Of a stretch of 64,000 nucleotides of DNA, positions 53,766-64,000 are shown piece by piece. Within the stretch, counting starts at the first letter, position 1. Every line of letters begins with the position of its first letter. Origin of the DNA: Palaemon carinicauda (Eukaryota > Arthropoda > Malacostraca > Decapoda > Palaemonidae). Location: positions 71,598,970-71,662,969 of the forward strand of contig NC_090751.1 in assembly GCF_036898095.1 (NCBI RefSeq), given 5' to 3'. A model generated the notes under the pieces. That model ran no database searches. It was not told where the DNA came from and saw only the letters and a program-made list of their open reading frames with translations. The position numbers and the translations under genes were made by a program.

Positions 53766-54012
53766 TATCTAACCCAAAAATAGAATTTTCGCTTCGCTCA
53801 AAATCCGTTTAGTCTGACCCTCCGAAGTAACTCATCAAAAGCCATCTTAATAAAGACTGGCATGTTTTAGAGGTATTTGTGATTTTTGGTATTGATATCG
53901 TTGTTTTGAGTGCATATGTCACCGCTAGAATATGTCCTTAATATTTAGGTGTTAATCTTAATTCATGAAATATTTCTTCGCTTAGTCATAAGCGGATTTC
54001 AAGTGTGGCGTG

Positions 54013-54271
<259 letters not shown>

Positions 54272-54300
54272 TTGTGTGTGTGTGTGTGTGTGTGGTGTCC

Positions 54301-54407
54301 GGACAATTCGGTCCCGGACAATTCGGCCCTGGACAATTCGGTCCCGGACAATTCGGCCCTGGACAATTCGGTCCCGGACAATTCGGTACCAGGACAATTC
54401 GGTACCA
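54301..54407 (+). repeat. Left 15-bp tandem array of the foldback-like element
   Basis: Unit starts at 54301, 54316, 54331, 54346, 54361, 54376 and 54392. Units alternate gtccc and gccct ends; the innermost two end gtacc. Confidence 0.92.
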
Positions 54408-54688
54408 AATAATTCTTATGATATGGAAAAACAGTATTTTTCAAATTTTTATCGTTTCTAAAATTCCTATCAGTTCTAAGCATTACTTTCAAAAAGAAAT
54501 TTTTTGCTTTTGTTAGTATAGATATCAAAAAAGTCCTATTGATTTATCTTTGTTTGTGCGATAAAGAGAAAAAAAAATACACTTTTTTTCTTTATTAGAT
54601 AAAAAATGAAACAGTAAAAACCATACATATCTTATGTTAAAAGTATGTATATAAAAATAAAATAGTAAAAACTATACATTTCTTGTCG

Positions 54689-54934
54689 TTAAAAGTATAT
54701 AAAAAATTTAAACTTTAATATCATGAGCGATTGCTTTAAGGAACTGCATTCTTTCTGCTTGATTATATTTCTCCATCGTCTCATATTTCGACTAATATGA
54801 GCTACTTTCGTTATATCAGTAAGTGCACATTCATTTAAATTTCCTAGTTCTTCTGTTAGAATTGAACGAGGAAATGTTTGACTTGTGATCAGCATTTTCT
54901 TTATGTTATTGGTACAGGTAGTTTTCCTTTTCAA
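54689..54934 (-). pseudogene. Short frame inside the foldback-like element, possibly a transposase remnant
   Basis: 81 residues on the minus strand with GNLNECALTDITKVAHISRNMRRWRN, a composition more protein-like than its AT-rich surroundings. It loosely recalls the segment before the transposase core in MULE-type proteins with FLYWCH domains, but this is an impression from memory. It could be chance. Confidence 0.2.
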
Positions 54935-55256
54935 CTAATTTCCTTTATCCTTTTTCCGACTGTATGCTGTTGCAAGACTCCATTGTGTGAATGATGGGGT
55001 GAAACTAGACTAAAAAGTCTGGAATAAAGAAACTAATAAAGTCGTTTTCTTTATATATATTTTTTTTAAAGCAAGGAAATAACCAAAGTAATCGTTTAGT
55101 AATAAAATAGTTAGGTTTATTGTTTATGTTATTTGCGAACAACTAGTGAATAACCAAACTAAGTAGTTAGGTACTGAGGTGATATTAAATATAAATAGTT
55201 TATAATATGTAAAATAAAAATATCATATTTTCCTGATTTTAAAAAATGACAAGCCT

Positions 55257-55381
55257 GGTACCGAATTGTCCTGGTACCGAATTGTCCTAGTACCGAATTG
55301 TCCTAGTACCGAATTGTCCGGGACCGAACTGTCCAGGACCGAATTGTCCGGGACCGAATTGTCCAGGACCGAATTGTCCTA
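55257..55381 (-). repeat. Right 15-16-bp tandem array of the foldback-like element
   Basis: Eight inverse units. Inner units have gtacc and outer ones ggacc, mirroring the left array, so the order of unit types is itself inverted. Confidence 0.92.
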
Positions 55382-55389
55382 GCACCACC

Positions 55390-55989
55390 AAAAACTGAAG
55401 ATATAGTCTCTATATGGATAAAACTATAAAAGCCTTTAATTGTATTTATTTATATGAAAAGGAAACAATGCCTTACTTACCTTATTTACCATTTCATGAA
55501 TGATGTTTAGATGTCATACAACCTTTGAAAGAAAAATAAAATAAAAACAGATATAAGGGTAATTATGAACAGCTCTGGAAATGACAATGAGGTGTTATAC
55601 CGTATTACATATTCAGGATGCATTTTCTTTTATGAAGGCCAAACATCTAAAGGCATATCGTTAAGGACCAAGCATTATTAGAAGGGTGTTGCTAGGGGAT
55701 TCTTTACTAATACTTTCAGTGTTAATTGATTATTCTTGGGTCATAGAATTGGTTGGTTAAAGGCCGAAACTGTAATTCATATTAATTACTTTACTCAAAG
55801 AAATATTGTGGGATTCTTTTTAGAAAGCTGTACCAAAGGTCATAATATGAATCGAAGACAGTCAGGTTTCCAGGAATCCTGTATTATCTTTATTTCTTAA
55901 ATCCGACTTATCTGCGATTGTGAAGAAACTTCCTGTAGAACTACATCAGAATATGCAGGTCCCACTGGGTAGCAGCAGAGGATGTGGTT
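55390..55989. other. Region without a supported gene
   Basis: AT-rich. A short degenerate frame around 55615-55720 may be further RT-related debris. Nothing firm. Confidence 0.4.
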
Positions 55990-55995
55990 CATGGT

Positions 55996-56478
55996 CTAGG
56001 ACGATTCACCACAAGGGAAATTAGCATTGGTGACATATTTCCACTTCTGAAGTCTATCTCCTGTTTTCCCGACCTTGGATCTTGCTCTATTTATGGTGGT
56101 CCACTCCTTTCTGTTAAGAGACGTCCCACAGGGTAAGTATTCGCCAGGTTTAGGTAGTGCTTCATTGGTTAAATTACAGTCATTATTCCTCCATTTCATC
56201 AATCTATAGGCAACATGGTTTAGATGTTCAGGACCCTCCACAGCCATGAAACATTTTCTTGATTTTAGTTGCCGTCTTGTTGCCTGATGTCCATGTAGTG
56301 GATCCCTTTCATTTTTGGTAATAGTATCTCTTCGATTTTGAGGTCGTGCAATACTGGCCAGTCTATAAAGAGATAGTAGGGGTGTTGCCTTTAATGTGCC
56401 AGTGATTATTCGACAGGCTATGTTAAGCCTTAGATTCACTTCTTTGTATGGCACGATCTTTCCCACACTAGTGAACAA
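55996..56478 (-). pseudogene. RT C-terminal domain of element F
   Basis: 160-residue frame with LRLNIACRIITGTLKATPLLSL and IARPQNRRDTITKNERD, the post-RT domain seen in many Jockey-like elements, then a Trp-rich WTTINRARSKVG block and the ending NANFPCGESS. It is the best preserved part of F. Confidence 0.65.
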
Positions 56479-56699
56479 TATTCTGCAGTAGAATATAAAA
56501 TTGCTGGCGCTGTTAGCTTAAGGGTTTTCGGATCCTGTTCCCCACCTGGTGATGGTTAATTTGCTTAAAGGTTGTTCCTTGTTGATAATGTTTTCTTTAG
56601 TTTGTTTGTGTGTTCTTTAAAGCTAAGAGTTTTATCAAGAGTAACACCTGGAAATACTGGATATTGGTGGGTATCTAACTCTATTTTCCCATATGATCT

Positions 56700-56984
56700 T
56701 TAGTTTCCGGTTAGTTTGGTGATTAAGGTAGAATGGACACACCTACGTTTTTCTGGGGTTTGTATTGAGGTGCCATGTTTATAATATACTGAGAGAGATG
56801 ATAAAGGTCTTGATAGTCTCTCCTCTATTTCTTTAAAGGATCGTAACTCTATGGCAAGGCATAGGTCATCTGCATATATGAATCTTCGTATATCCTGAAA
56901 CTTTGTTTGGCCATTTGTATAATTGTTAAACGAATTGGGACCCAGTACCTGGTCCTGTGACAAACCGTTCTTTTGGTCATCCAC
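56700..56984 (-). pseudogene. RT palm of element F
   Basis: 94-residue frame: DQVLGPNSFNNYTNGQ, QDIRRFIYADDLCLAI with catalytic Y-A-D-D, and RRCVHSTLITKLTGN. It matches the PQGSVL-to-YADD region of Jockey-type RTs in spacing. Not functional. Confidence 0.7.
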
Positions 56985-58250
56985 CTGCTTTTCTTGCTGT
57001 TCATTTCTATGAAGAACGATGTTTGTTGATAGTATCGTATGCAGCTGTAAGGTCTACAAAGGCTGCCCCAGTGATTTGTTTCCTCTCAAATCCATCCTCT
57101 ACATACTGAGTTGAGGTCAGAACCTGATTGCAGCATGATCAGCCTGGACGGAATCCTGCTTAGTCAGTGGTAATTTTCCTTCAACCTTTGGAGATATTCG
57201 TGCTATTATCATGCGTTCGCATTCATGTGATTTATATGTGATGTATAACAGTGATATTGGTGTGACTTTTGGGAAAAAAGGGACTTTACCTGGTTTTGGC
57301 TCTTCTACATATCTTTAATGTTTGATAGGTTGTTACACATTTATTAAATAGTGCAAGGTGCCATTTTTTGTCTTCCCACCAAAGTGTAGGATCATCTCCA
57401 CTGTAATACCTTCTTATTCGGCTGCATTCTCAGTTTTAAGAAATTTCATTACCATATTCAGTTCTTACATGGTGAATAATAGGTAATCCTGGTTACTCTC
57501 AAACATAGCTCATTCCATGTCCATCATCATTTTCTTTAAGTATCCCCTTTATTTGTTATTTGGCCTTCCATTGAGTAGGAGTTGGTGAGTTACTTCATTG
57601 GGGTGACTACAACTATTCTTGGCTGGCTTTGATCTTCAGAGTTGAATTTTTCATGGTGGCTCAACCTCTTCTTGTTGTTATAAGTCAAATTGATGCTGGT
57701 TATGATTTCTTACTAGCGTTAACATCTTTCATTGCTAAATGAGTTAAGTAAAGTTTCTCTAAGTTCAATTGTTTGTTGGTAAATGAAATTTTATTATAAG
57801 CCTCTACGTATCTTCAGTATAGTTCTTTGCATTGATCATTGATGCCAACGATATAGGTATTCCTGCAGCCTCTAGGGATGTTGTTATTTTCACACTAATG
57901 ATAGAAAAATCTCACACAGTTAAGGCTCTGCTTCTGTATTACTTGAGAAATCTTCCAATTTGGCTTTGTGGTACTTTAATCTGGGGATTTTGTGATTTGT
58001 CTCTTCCTAGAAAGACAAATCATAAAATCCCCAGGCTTTATATCGATTGTCATTGGCTGGCGATGATATTTGGGAATTAGATTAGATATAGTCTTTGCAA
58101 AGTTTAGTTGGTGCTTGAAGGAGACAAAAGCCAGGTCTGGGTTGTATATTTTCAGATATAAAAGGTCGATATGTAGGAAAACAGCTTCTGACGTTGAAAC
58201 AGATGAATTTTTGAACTTCTTTATCTTCTTCAAGATATTCTATCGTTGTG

Positions 58251-58670
58251 TGTAGTCACTAATTTTCAGAGTCACAAAGTGTGTAGCTGAAAAATGACTC
58301 CAATTACCAGCAGTGTAATAGTCTAGTCTGCCTACTCCTGCTCGTCACCTGTCCTTTATATATGAGGGACCACTAATCTCGAATGTTCCTGATGGACGAG
58401 AGGTGCCCAGGACAAGCATTACACAACATGACACCAGGCCACGTACCCACTCTAGAATCATCTTGTATAACTCACGCCCATCAGAGGGCTGGCGCTGAAG
58501 CAGTATCTAGACCTCTCGTCTCAGAACACAACAATATTCCAGTCATAAATTACATTAGCATATATAAAAAAATAAATTGTTTTATCTTATATCGTATATG
58601 AAAAAATAAGCCCTTTTCCCAAGTTTGATCATACAATATACATATATCTACTATACATATAATACCCTTG
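58251..58670. other. Region without a supported gene
   Basis: No recognised feature between F and E3. Confidence 0.4.
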
Positions 58671-58674
58671 TCTG

Positions 58675-59813
58675 CAAACTCAAACAGTTGGGAGTCAGTG
58701 GATTTTTTTCTTAACATCATAATTTAATTTTTAAGTAATAGATCTCAAATAGTTGTCAATGATAGGCACCATAGCGAGTATAGGAATGTGATATCTGGTG
58801 TTCTTGGCCCATTACTTTTCATATTATATGCACATGACAAAGGGTTTGACCAAGAAAACATGCTCGTTGCATATGCAGATTATGCTGCTCTCTTTGCATA
58901 AATTCCATCTCCTGAATGTATTGTATATCTGGGGTTGCTGAATCCCTTAATAGAGATAAAGCTGAAATTAGCGCATGGTGCAAGCTATGGGGTATAAAGT
59001 TGAACCCTAACAAAAGTCGAAGTAAGATTGTAAGTAGGTCGATGACAGTTGCTCCACAATATCTGGATCTCGGCGTTGATAATGCTTCTTTTTATAACTC
59101 TGTATGACTCTTTGAAAGTTTCAGATGTAATTCTTGATGGCAAATTTACTTTTGAGAAACATATTAGGTCTGTCTCTTCTTCAATTGCACAAAATATTGG
59201 CTTATTGAAAAATCTTTCAAGATTTTTGTTGATCAATCTTTTCTGAAGGGGTGTTTTAATTCTTTCCTTCTACCTTGTTTCGAGTATTGTTCTGTCTGGT
59301 CTTCAGCTGTTGATTTTCATCTTAATTTGTTGGACAGAAATATACGGTCTATTATATTTCTTATTCCTAATCTGTATTTTAATCTCTGGCACTGTAGTCT
59401 AGTATCGTTAATGCACGTTGTATAAGATTTTTCATAATTCTCACCATCCTTAGCACTCAGGTCTTCCTGAACAGTACCATCCTGTTCATAATATTAGGTA
59501 TGTAGTTAATTCTAATAGGCAAGCCAATATAACACAGTATTCTAGAAGTTTTATTCCAGCTGTGACCAAGTTGTAGAATGATCTTTCCGATTAAGTAATT
59601 GGATCGGTAGAACTTCAAAAGTACAAACTTGCGATGAATGTTTTCTGTTTGAACAGGCTGACATAAGTTTCTTCTTATAGTTTATTTTTGAAAGATCTAT
59701 TTCAATGTTGTTACTATGCTTAAAATATGTTATTTTAACTGTTCATGAGTTCTGTTGTAGTTTATTTATTTTCTTGGGCTCCTTTTCCAAGTAAGGTTGT
59801 AGCTTTTCTAATG

Positions 59814-59904
<91 letters not shown>
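58675..59904 (+). mobile_element. 5'-truncated non-LTR retrotransposon E3 with a (TAA)n tail
   Basis: It begins at ctgcaaactcaaacagttggg, matching E2 at 24555, covers the RT palm (LVAYADYAALFA near 58865, where the second catalytic Asp is Tyr) through the C-terminal domain (FTFEKHIRSVSSSIAQNIGLL near 59145; LLDRNIRS near 59330), the 3' UTR and a TAA tail. Numerous stops. Older than E2 by eye. Confidence 0.8.
59811..59904. repeat. (TAA)n microsatellite, tail of E3
   Basis: About 30 AAT/TAA units directly after the conserved 3' end of E3. Poly-Ile and poly-Leu frames over it are artefacts. Confidence 0.92.
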
Positions 59905-59905
<1 letters not shown>

Positions 59906-60195
59906 GACCAAAGTGACACCGAACATGCTAGAATTCTGTATAATAAAGATAAATTTTGATAATCTAATGAATACCAATCCAATGTAGTATAGATTAGATA
60001 ATCTGTTTGCAAATAGGATATCAATTTATATATTGAAGTCACGAGGTAATATTATAAAGAAACTGAATTATGTGTGACACAGTGAACATGAAAAGGTTTA
60101 AGGGATAACAACGTCAAAAGCTTGGCAGCTTCGATGTCTTTTTGCTTATTGACGGTTTTCAATGAATATTCATCACATGTAGCAGCGATTGTTCG

Positions 60196-60218
60196 TATGT
60201 GTATATATATATATATAT

Positions 60219-60301
<83 letters not shown>
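60196..60301. repeat. Compound (TA)n(CA)n(TA)n microsatellite
   Basis: TA units (60200-60220), then (CA)n (60224-60249), then TA units to 60300. Confidence 0.95.
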
Positions 60302-60303
<2 letters not shown>

Positions 60304-60959
60304 TCTAAGATAATCTTTTCTTTCTTTACTTATTATTCCAGTCTGAAAATTGATAAATGCCTGCAGTGCTAGTTCCGATTAAGTTCTGTAAATAACTCTG
60401 CCAAAGAAGTTTAAAAGAAATGAATATTGAAAGGAAACGAACAGGACTAGCCTTCATTTTTCAGATTCGATCTCTCCTCTCCTTAGGCATCTTAACACCT
60501 TGCTAGGGCGCTGATCAAAACTATATTTGATAATTAATTGTTTTATAACAATCAGATTTCAATAAAATATTGTCTGTTTCCCAGATATTAGTTATCTGTT
60601 ATAAAGAAAACTGTACTTAGAATGTGTTCATATATCGGTCGTAATTTCTTATAATCTTATTTAAAAAACTATTCTACTTCTTACGAGATTCTTCTTAAGG
60701 CAATATCTGTTAATCTATAAAAGATATTAAGTGTTTTAGGCATTCCAAATTATTCAAGGACGAGAATATTTTGATAATAGAGAATTTTCTCTTTTTTATA
60801 TGCACCACTTGCTAATTTCTGCTAATCTTCATTTCGGGTGTTATGCTAATAATTTGAATTTGACATAATCTTACACAATTTTTTTCTTTTTTTTAATATC
60901 TGAAAATTTATGCCGTACTGTCCAATAAGGCAAATATACATAGACTAAAAAGGGAAGCT
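60302..60959. other. Region without a supported gene
   Basis: AT-rich with no recognised motif. Confidence 0.45.
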
Positions 60960-61660
60960 AATAAAAAGATACAACTCTGAATGACCTAGAATACGGCATC
61001 AACCCACACAAACGCAGACTGAATGACATATTCATTCATATATATAATGGTGAAAGTCATGACAGCTAAAATCTTACTAGCATGAAATGTAGAATTGTTT
61101 AAGTATTTAGGAACTATGATCTCTAATACAGGGTCTTTCGAACTAGAGTTTAGTGAAAGATAGAAAAATGCAAATCAGACAATGGTCAGGTTAAGTAAAA
61201 TTTAGAAATCAAATCGCCTGAAATTGAATATAAAAATCAGGCTATATATCAGTTTAGTGAGATCAGCTTTACTGTATGGAAATGAGTCATGGTATGACAA
61301 TGCAGCCATCTCCAACAAATTTTATAGATTTTGAGAACAAAGCCCTCAGAAATATATGGGAATTAAAGGGCAGGACAGGATTAGAAATGAAACTATAAGG
61401 GAGATCACTCGAAAGCCATATGTGGATGAGATCATGGTAAAGGGTAGATGGAGATGGTTTGGGCCTACTCTTTTCACTCCCCAAGAGAGATTAGCTAACT
61501 AAACGTTCAACTCGGCTCCACAAGGCGCTAGAAGAGTTGGAGGGCCCAGGCCTACATGATTGAAGACTATGAAGCATGAAGTAGGAGAGGACGAATTAAA
61601 GGGCTCAAGATAAAAACGACTGTCGAAATCTAACCAAGGCCCTTTGCGTAATAGGCGTAG
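60960..61660 (+). pseudogene. Fragment of an RTE-like non-LTR reverse transcriptase
   Basis: Plus-strand frames read FKYLGTMISNTGS (near 61095), a degenerate VRLSKI and LVRSALLYGNESW block (61185-61292), then KGRWRWFG near 61440-61462 and a RVGGPRPTW-like block near 61535. This order is typical of the end of RTE-type endonuclease-RT proteins. It is full of stops. A TA tract begins right after it, which may be the tail. Confidence 0.6.
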
Positions 61661-61672
61661 GAGGGGATGATA

Positions 61673-61674
61673 TC

Positions 61675-61762
<88 letters not shown>
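61673..61762. repeat. (TA)n microsatellite
   Basis: About 42 TA units after the RTE-like fragment. Confidence 0.95.
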
Positions 61763-61764
<2 letters not shown>

Positions 61765-61974
61765 TGTATGTGTGTGCTTAAAGACCTCATTAATACTTGT
61801 ATTTTCTGGCTTTACCATATGCCTTATTCTACCAATAATCCAGATGCATATAAGCAAAATCTGGAAGGGATTACCTTGGGACAAAATTAGAGCCAATCAC
61901 ATCGCGAGCTCAACGGAGGCAAGTATTGCCAACCCGTGATCTGTGCGAGTGGTCTGCTACCTTGTAAGAAAGAG

Positions 61975-62192
61975 GCGAGAGGAATGCAACTCCAGTTTTT
62001 TAAATAGACAACGACCTTACATTCAAGTACTTGCGAGCAAGAATGTAACAATTATCAAAACAAACCAAAACATGAGTTAGCAAGTTTACACAGGTTTCTC
62101 TATTATCAGAGTGAGGAAGAGCGAGCGATAAAACCAAAAAAAAAAACACCATTACAGTGTATGGGTGCGTATGAAACACTTGCTGTACATGG
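61975..62192 (-). repeat. 3' LTR of D3
   Basis: On the minus strand it starts tgtacagcaagtgtttcata after the purine run gggaggga, in the same layout as the 3' LTR of element B. The far end near 61975 is approximate. Confidence 0.55.
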
Positions 62193-63086
62193 TTCCCTCC
62201 CAAAAATGAAATACATGTGAAATAGGGCAACCTGTTCTTGAGAGGACCCCTGTTCTTATGTAGGGCACTGTAGGCGGGTCATCTTGCAGGAGATATGCAG
62301 GTTTTAGGCAATCAATGGAGACCCAGTCTTCTTTGCCATGAATGTTAATTAAAAAAGCCTTCAGTGTGCGATGGATCACGAGGAAAGTCCCTGTGTAAGG
62401 GGCCGTTAGTGGTGGCTTGCTAGTGTCGCTACGCAGAAAAATGTGTGATGCTAAGTGCAGATCTGTCGGTATATGTTGCTTCACTAGGAGGTTTGAAAGT
62501 CTGGCTGAATAGAGTAAATTTTACCATAACGTGACGTAGGCACTGGAGATTGTCAAAGGAAGTTGCAGACGGCAAAAGTTCGGCAGGTACGATCAACGGG
62601 TCGCCATACATCTTTTACGATGCAGAGATATTCAAGGCGTCTTTAGGATTGGTCCTTAGTCACAGGAGAACCCAGGGAAGCTGAGTAAACCAGTTGGAGT
62701 CATTGCAGTGATACATCAAAGCTGCTTTAAGGGTGCGATGAAAACGTTGTCTGATGTAGGATGATGCCCAAGAGATTTGCTAATGATGTCTACTATTGAG
62801 AGGTGAAAGTGGTACCCCTGTCAGAAGTAATATGCTCTGGGATATCAAATTTCGCTATCGACCCTGAGAGTAAGGCGGATGTACATGAGGTGGATGCTAC
62901 AGTTTCTATGGGAATGGCTTCAGGCCAACGAGGGGAGCGGTCACTGACAGTAAACAGGTTACGATGTCCTTGTGATGTCAGTAGGGGCTTACTATGTTGA
63001 TGTGAATTTGGGCAAAATGATGCTGAGCTTGCAGAAAGAGGCCCATTCCTGAATCCATGTGTCGATGTACTTTTGAAGTTTGGCAT
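62152..63086 (-). pseudogene. Integrase of D3 (broken)
   Basis: Frames 63086-62793, 62611-62429 and 62484-62152 give LLTSQGHRNLFTVSDRSPRWPEAIP, EHITSDRGTTFTSQ (second catalytic Asp), DPLIVPAELLPS and the C-terminal PYTGTFLVIHRTLKAFLINIHG. The catalytic Glu region falls in a disrupted stretch near 62740. Confidence 0.7.
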
Positions 63087-63248
63087 GAAGTACAGGCACA
63101 GACCTAATCCCTAACATCCTTAGTTTTGCGATGCTAAATGAACATCGTCTTCAGTAGCTGAGTAGTATATCGGCACGAGGCATGTGAAAGGCCATGAATG
63201 AAATGAAATTCCTTTCGTCGCAGGCGAGAAGGTATACATGGTCATGGT

Positions 63249-63968
63249 CTACCAGTACTGAGTCGTCAACGGCAACGCCTTCCCAATGGAGGGATATGCA
63301 GGATGTCCTACATGTTTGGTACTCTGGATCTTTTCATTGGGCTTTTGCCAAGGCATTGTAATCCAATCCCCGATGAATGACAACCAACGTGTTTCTTGAC
63401 AGGGCATCGGCAATAGGATTAATTTTCCTAGGGATGTGTTGAAAGGTGCAGTTGTATTCAGCCACATTGGAGAGATGTTAGCGTTGTCGGGCCAACCAAG
63501 CATCAAACTGTTGAGTGAACGCATGCACCAGAGGCACTTGGTTTGTGCGAACCATTAAGGGTGTACCTTTTAAGAAGTGGCAAAAGTAATAGACAGCCAA
63601 ATGCACTGCCAGCAATCCGTGGTTAAAGGTAGAGTAGGTTGATTCTGCCTTGGACAGTTTTCTACTGAAGAAGGCCAGTTGGTAGGAAGAGCCCTTGACT
63701 GCCTGCCTGAGTTCTGCACCAATAGCAATGTCACTAGCATCAGTGGAAAGAAGGAGAGGGGCATGTGGCACGGGGAAACGAGAGCAACAGTAGTTGATAG
63801 GGCCTTCTTTGTGTTGCTGAAGGCCACTTTTTGAAATGACCCCAGTGCTTTGATGGTCGAGGGCGTGGAGAAGTTCTGAATGGTTGATACCATCTCAGGG
63901 AGGGGGTGGAGGCCTTCAGGAGTGATGTGGTGCCCTATGAATAATACTTCGTTAGCACCAAAGGACAC
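63249..63968 (-). pseudogene. RT end and RNase H of D3 (broken)
   Basis: Frames 63968-63570, 63771-63478 and 63524-63249 are co-linear with element B: SFGANEVLFIGHHITPEG, LLLSTDASDIAIGAELRQAVKG, STYSTFNHGLLAVHLAVYYF and TNQVPLVHAF. The TDH motif of RNase H is changed to TNQ. Frameshifts lie between the pieces. Confidence 0.75.
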
Positions 63969-64000
63969 GTGTCGTACCGTATTACCAGGCCATTCTATTG

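Larger units (their letters stand above)
25939..53807 (+). mobile_element. DIRS-like tyrosine-recombinase retrotransposon C2, split by nested insertions
   Basis: The outer element of the stack. Its own sequence is 25939-28641 plus 47729-53807, about 8.8 kb, close to the 8.7 kb of C1. From 5' to 3': inverted terminal repeat (25952-26273), leader with a spliced-looking 5' region, Cys/His-rich gag exon (28548), gag, RT/RNase H, tyrosine recombinase, 3' UTR with AATAAA, internal complementary region (53288-53380) and right inverted terminal repeat (53445-53765). Stops and frameshifts in every gene make it inactive. Element B interrupts gag at 28641/47729 and duplicated gcag. Confidence 0.85.
54295..55389. 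mobile_element. Foldback-like element with inverted 15-bp tandem arrays at both ends
   Basis: The left end carries seven units of ggacaattcggtccc and variants (54301-54407). The right end carries eight units of the inverse, ggaccgaattgtcc plus one or two spacer bases (55257-55381). Both ends begin ggtg...ggacaattcgg when read inward (ggtgtcc left, ggtgcta right). The 850-bp centre is AT-rich. Terminal inverted repeats built of short tandem units are the hallmark of Foldback-type DNA transposons. No transposase is seen, so it is non-autonomous. A target duplication is not evident in the repetitive flank. Confidence 0.7.
55990..58250 (-). mobile_element. Decayed Jockey-like non-LTR retrotransposon F
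   Basis: On the minus strand, in order: a linker block (FSSNTEAE near 57955), an RT finger block (VTPISLLYITYKSHECERMI near 57250), a palm block (near 57090-57040, AAYDTI-like), RFIYADDLCLAIELRSFKEIEERLS with the catalytic Y-A-D-D (56890-56800), and the C-terminal LRLNIACRIITGTLKATPLLSLY block (56445-56370). All are separated by stops and frameshifts. It differs from family E. The upstream part is poorly preserved and its 5' limit is uncertain. Confidence 0.65.
61975..64000 (-). mobile_element. Decayed CsRn1-like gypsy copy D3, running off the window
   Basis: Minus-strand copy of the B/D family. From 64000 down: end of RT (FGANEVLFIGHHITPEGLHPLP), RNase H (LLLSTDASDIAIGAEL near 63755), integrase (EHITSDRGTTFTSQ near 62800), the C-terminal part and a 3' LTR beginning at 62192. 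The 5' part lies beyond the window. Stops and a short deletion after TIKAL (near 63850) show decay. Confidence 0.8.

Noticed and set aside
55257..55381. CRISPR-like array reading of the 15-bp repeats
   Set aside because: Units are contiguous with at most two spacer bases, inverted at the other end, and in an animal genome.
59743..60042. Poly-Leu and poly-Ile frames
   Set aside because: Translation of the (TAA)n tail of E3.

Overview
The window is transposon-dense animal DNA with no host gene that I can recognise. APE-type non-LTR elements with simple-repeat tails, Ty3/gypsy elements of CsRn1 and Mag type, DIRS-like tyrosine-recombinase retrotransposons, a tRNA-derived SINE and long TA, GA and TAA tracts together suggest an arthropod. 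A decapod crustacean is my best guess. This is inference, and no single-copy gene confirms it.

Layout. 0.1-3.8 kb: two decayed, oppositely oriented fragments of an uncharacterised multicopy invertebrate protein family, with a hairpin element between them. 3.9-7.3 kb: decayed CsRn1-like gypsy copy on the minus strand (D1). 7.3-12.7 kb: AT-rich, nothing coding. 12.7-14.7 kb: non-LTR copy on the minus strand (E1). 16.8-18.35 kb: second decayed CsRn1-like copy (D2). 19.5-21.0 kb: 3' end of a DIRS-like element (C3). 22.4-22.6 kb: SINE. 22.9-25.8 kb: best copy of the E non-LTR family (E2).

25.9-53.8 kb is one stack of four nested retroelements. A DIRS-like element (C2, 25939-53807) carries a CsRn1-type gypsy element (B, 28642-47724, TSD gcag) inside its gag. 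The 5' LTR of B carries a Mag-like gypsy element (A, 28711-43385, TSD gctcc). The reverse-transcriptase region of A carries a second, structurally complete DIRS-like element on the minus strand (C1, 32094-40805). LTR divergence agrees with the order: about five mismatches in 483 bp for A, and four plus a 15-bp indel in 240 bp for B. The 500-N gap inside A is flanked by the same 41 bp on both sides, so it is probably an uncollapsed contig overlap.

53.8-64 kb: a 254-bp TA tract; a foldback-like element whose ends are inverted arrays of a 15-bp unit; a decayed Jockey-like RT (F, minus); a third E copy (E3) with a (TAA)n tail; a fragment of an RTE-like RT; and a decayed CsRn1-like copy running off the window end (D3, minus).

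Within each autonomous element the genes form the usual cycle. Gag packages RNA and RT/RNase H copies it. Integrase (A, B and D copies), tyrosine recombinase (C1, C2) or APE endonuclease (E, F) inserts it. C1 has the least damaged reading frames. The others carry stops, frameshifts or deletions.
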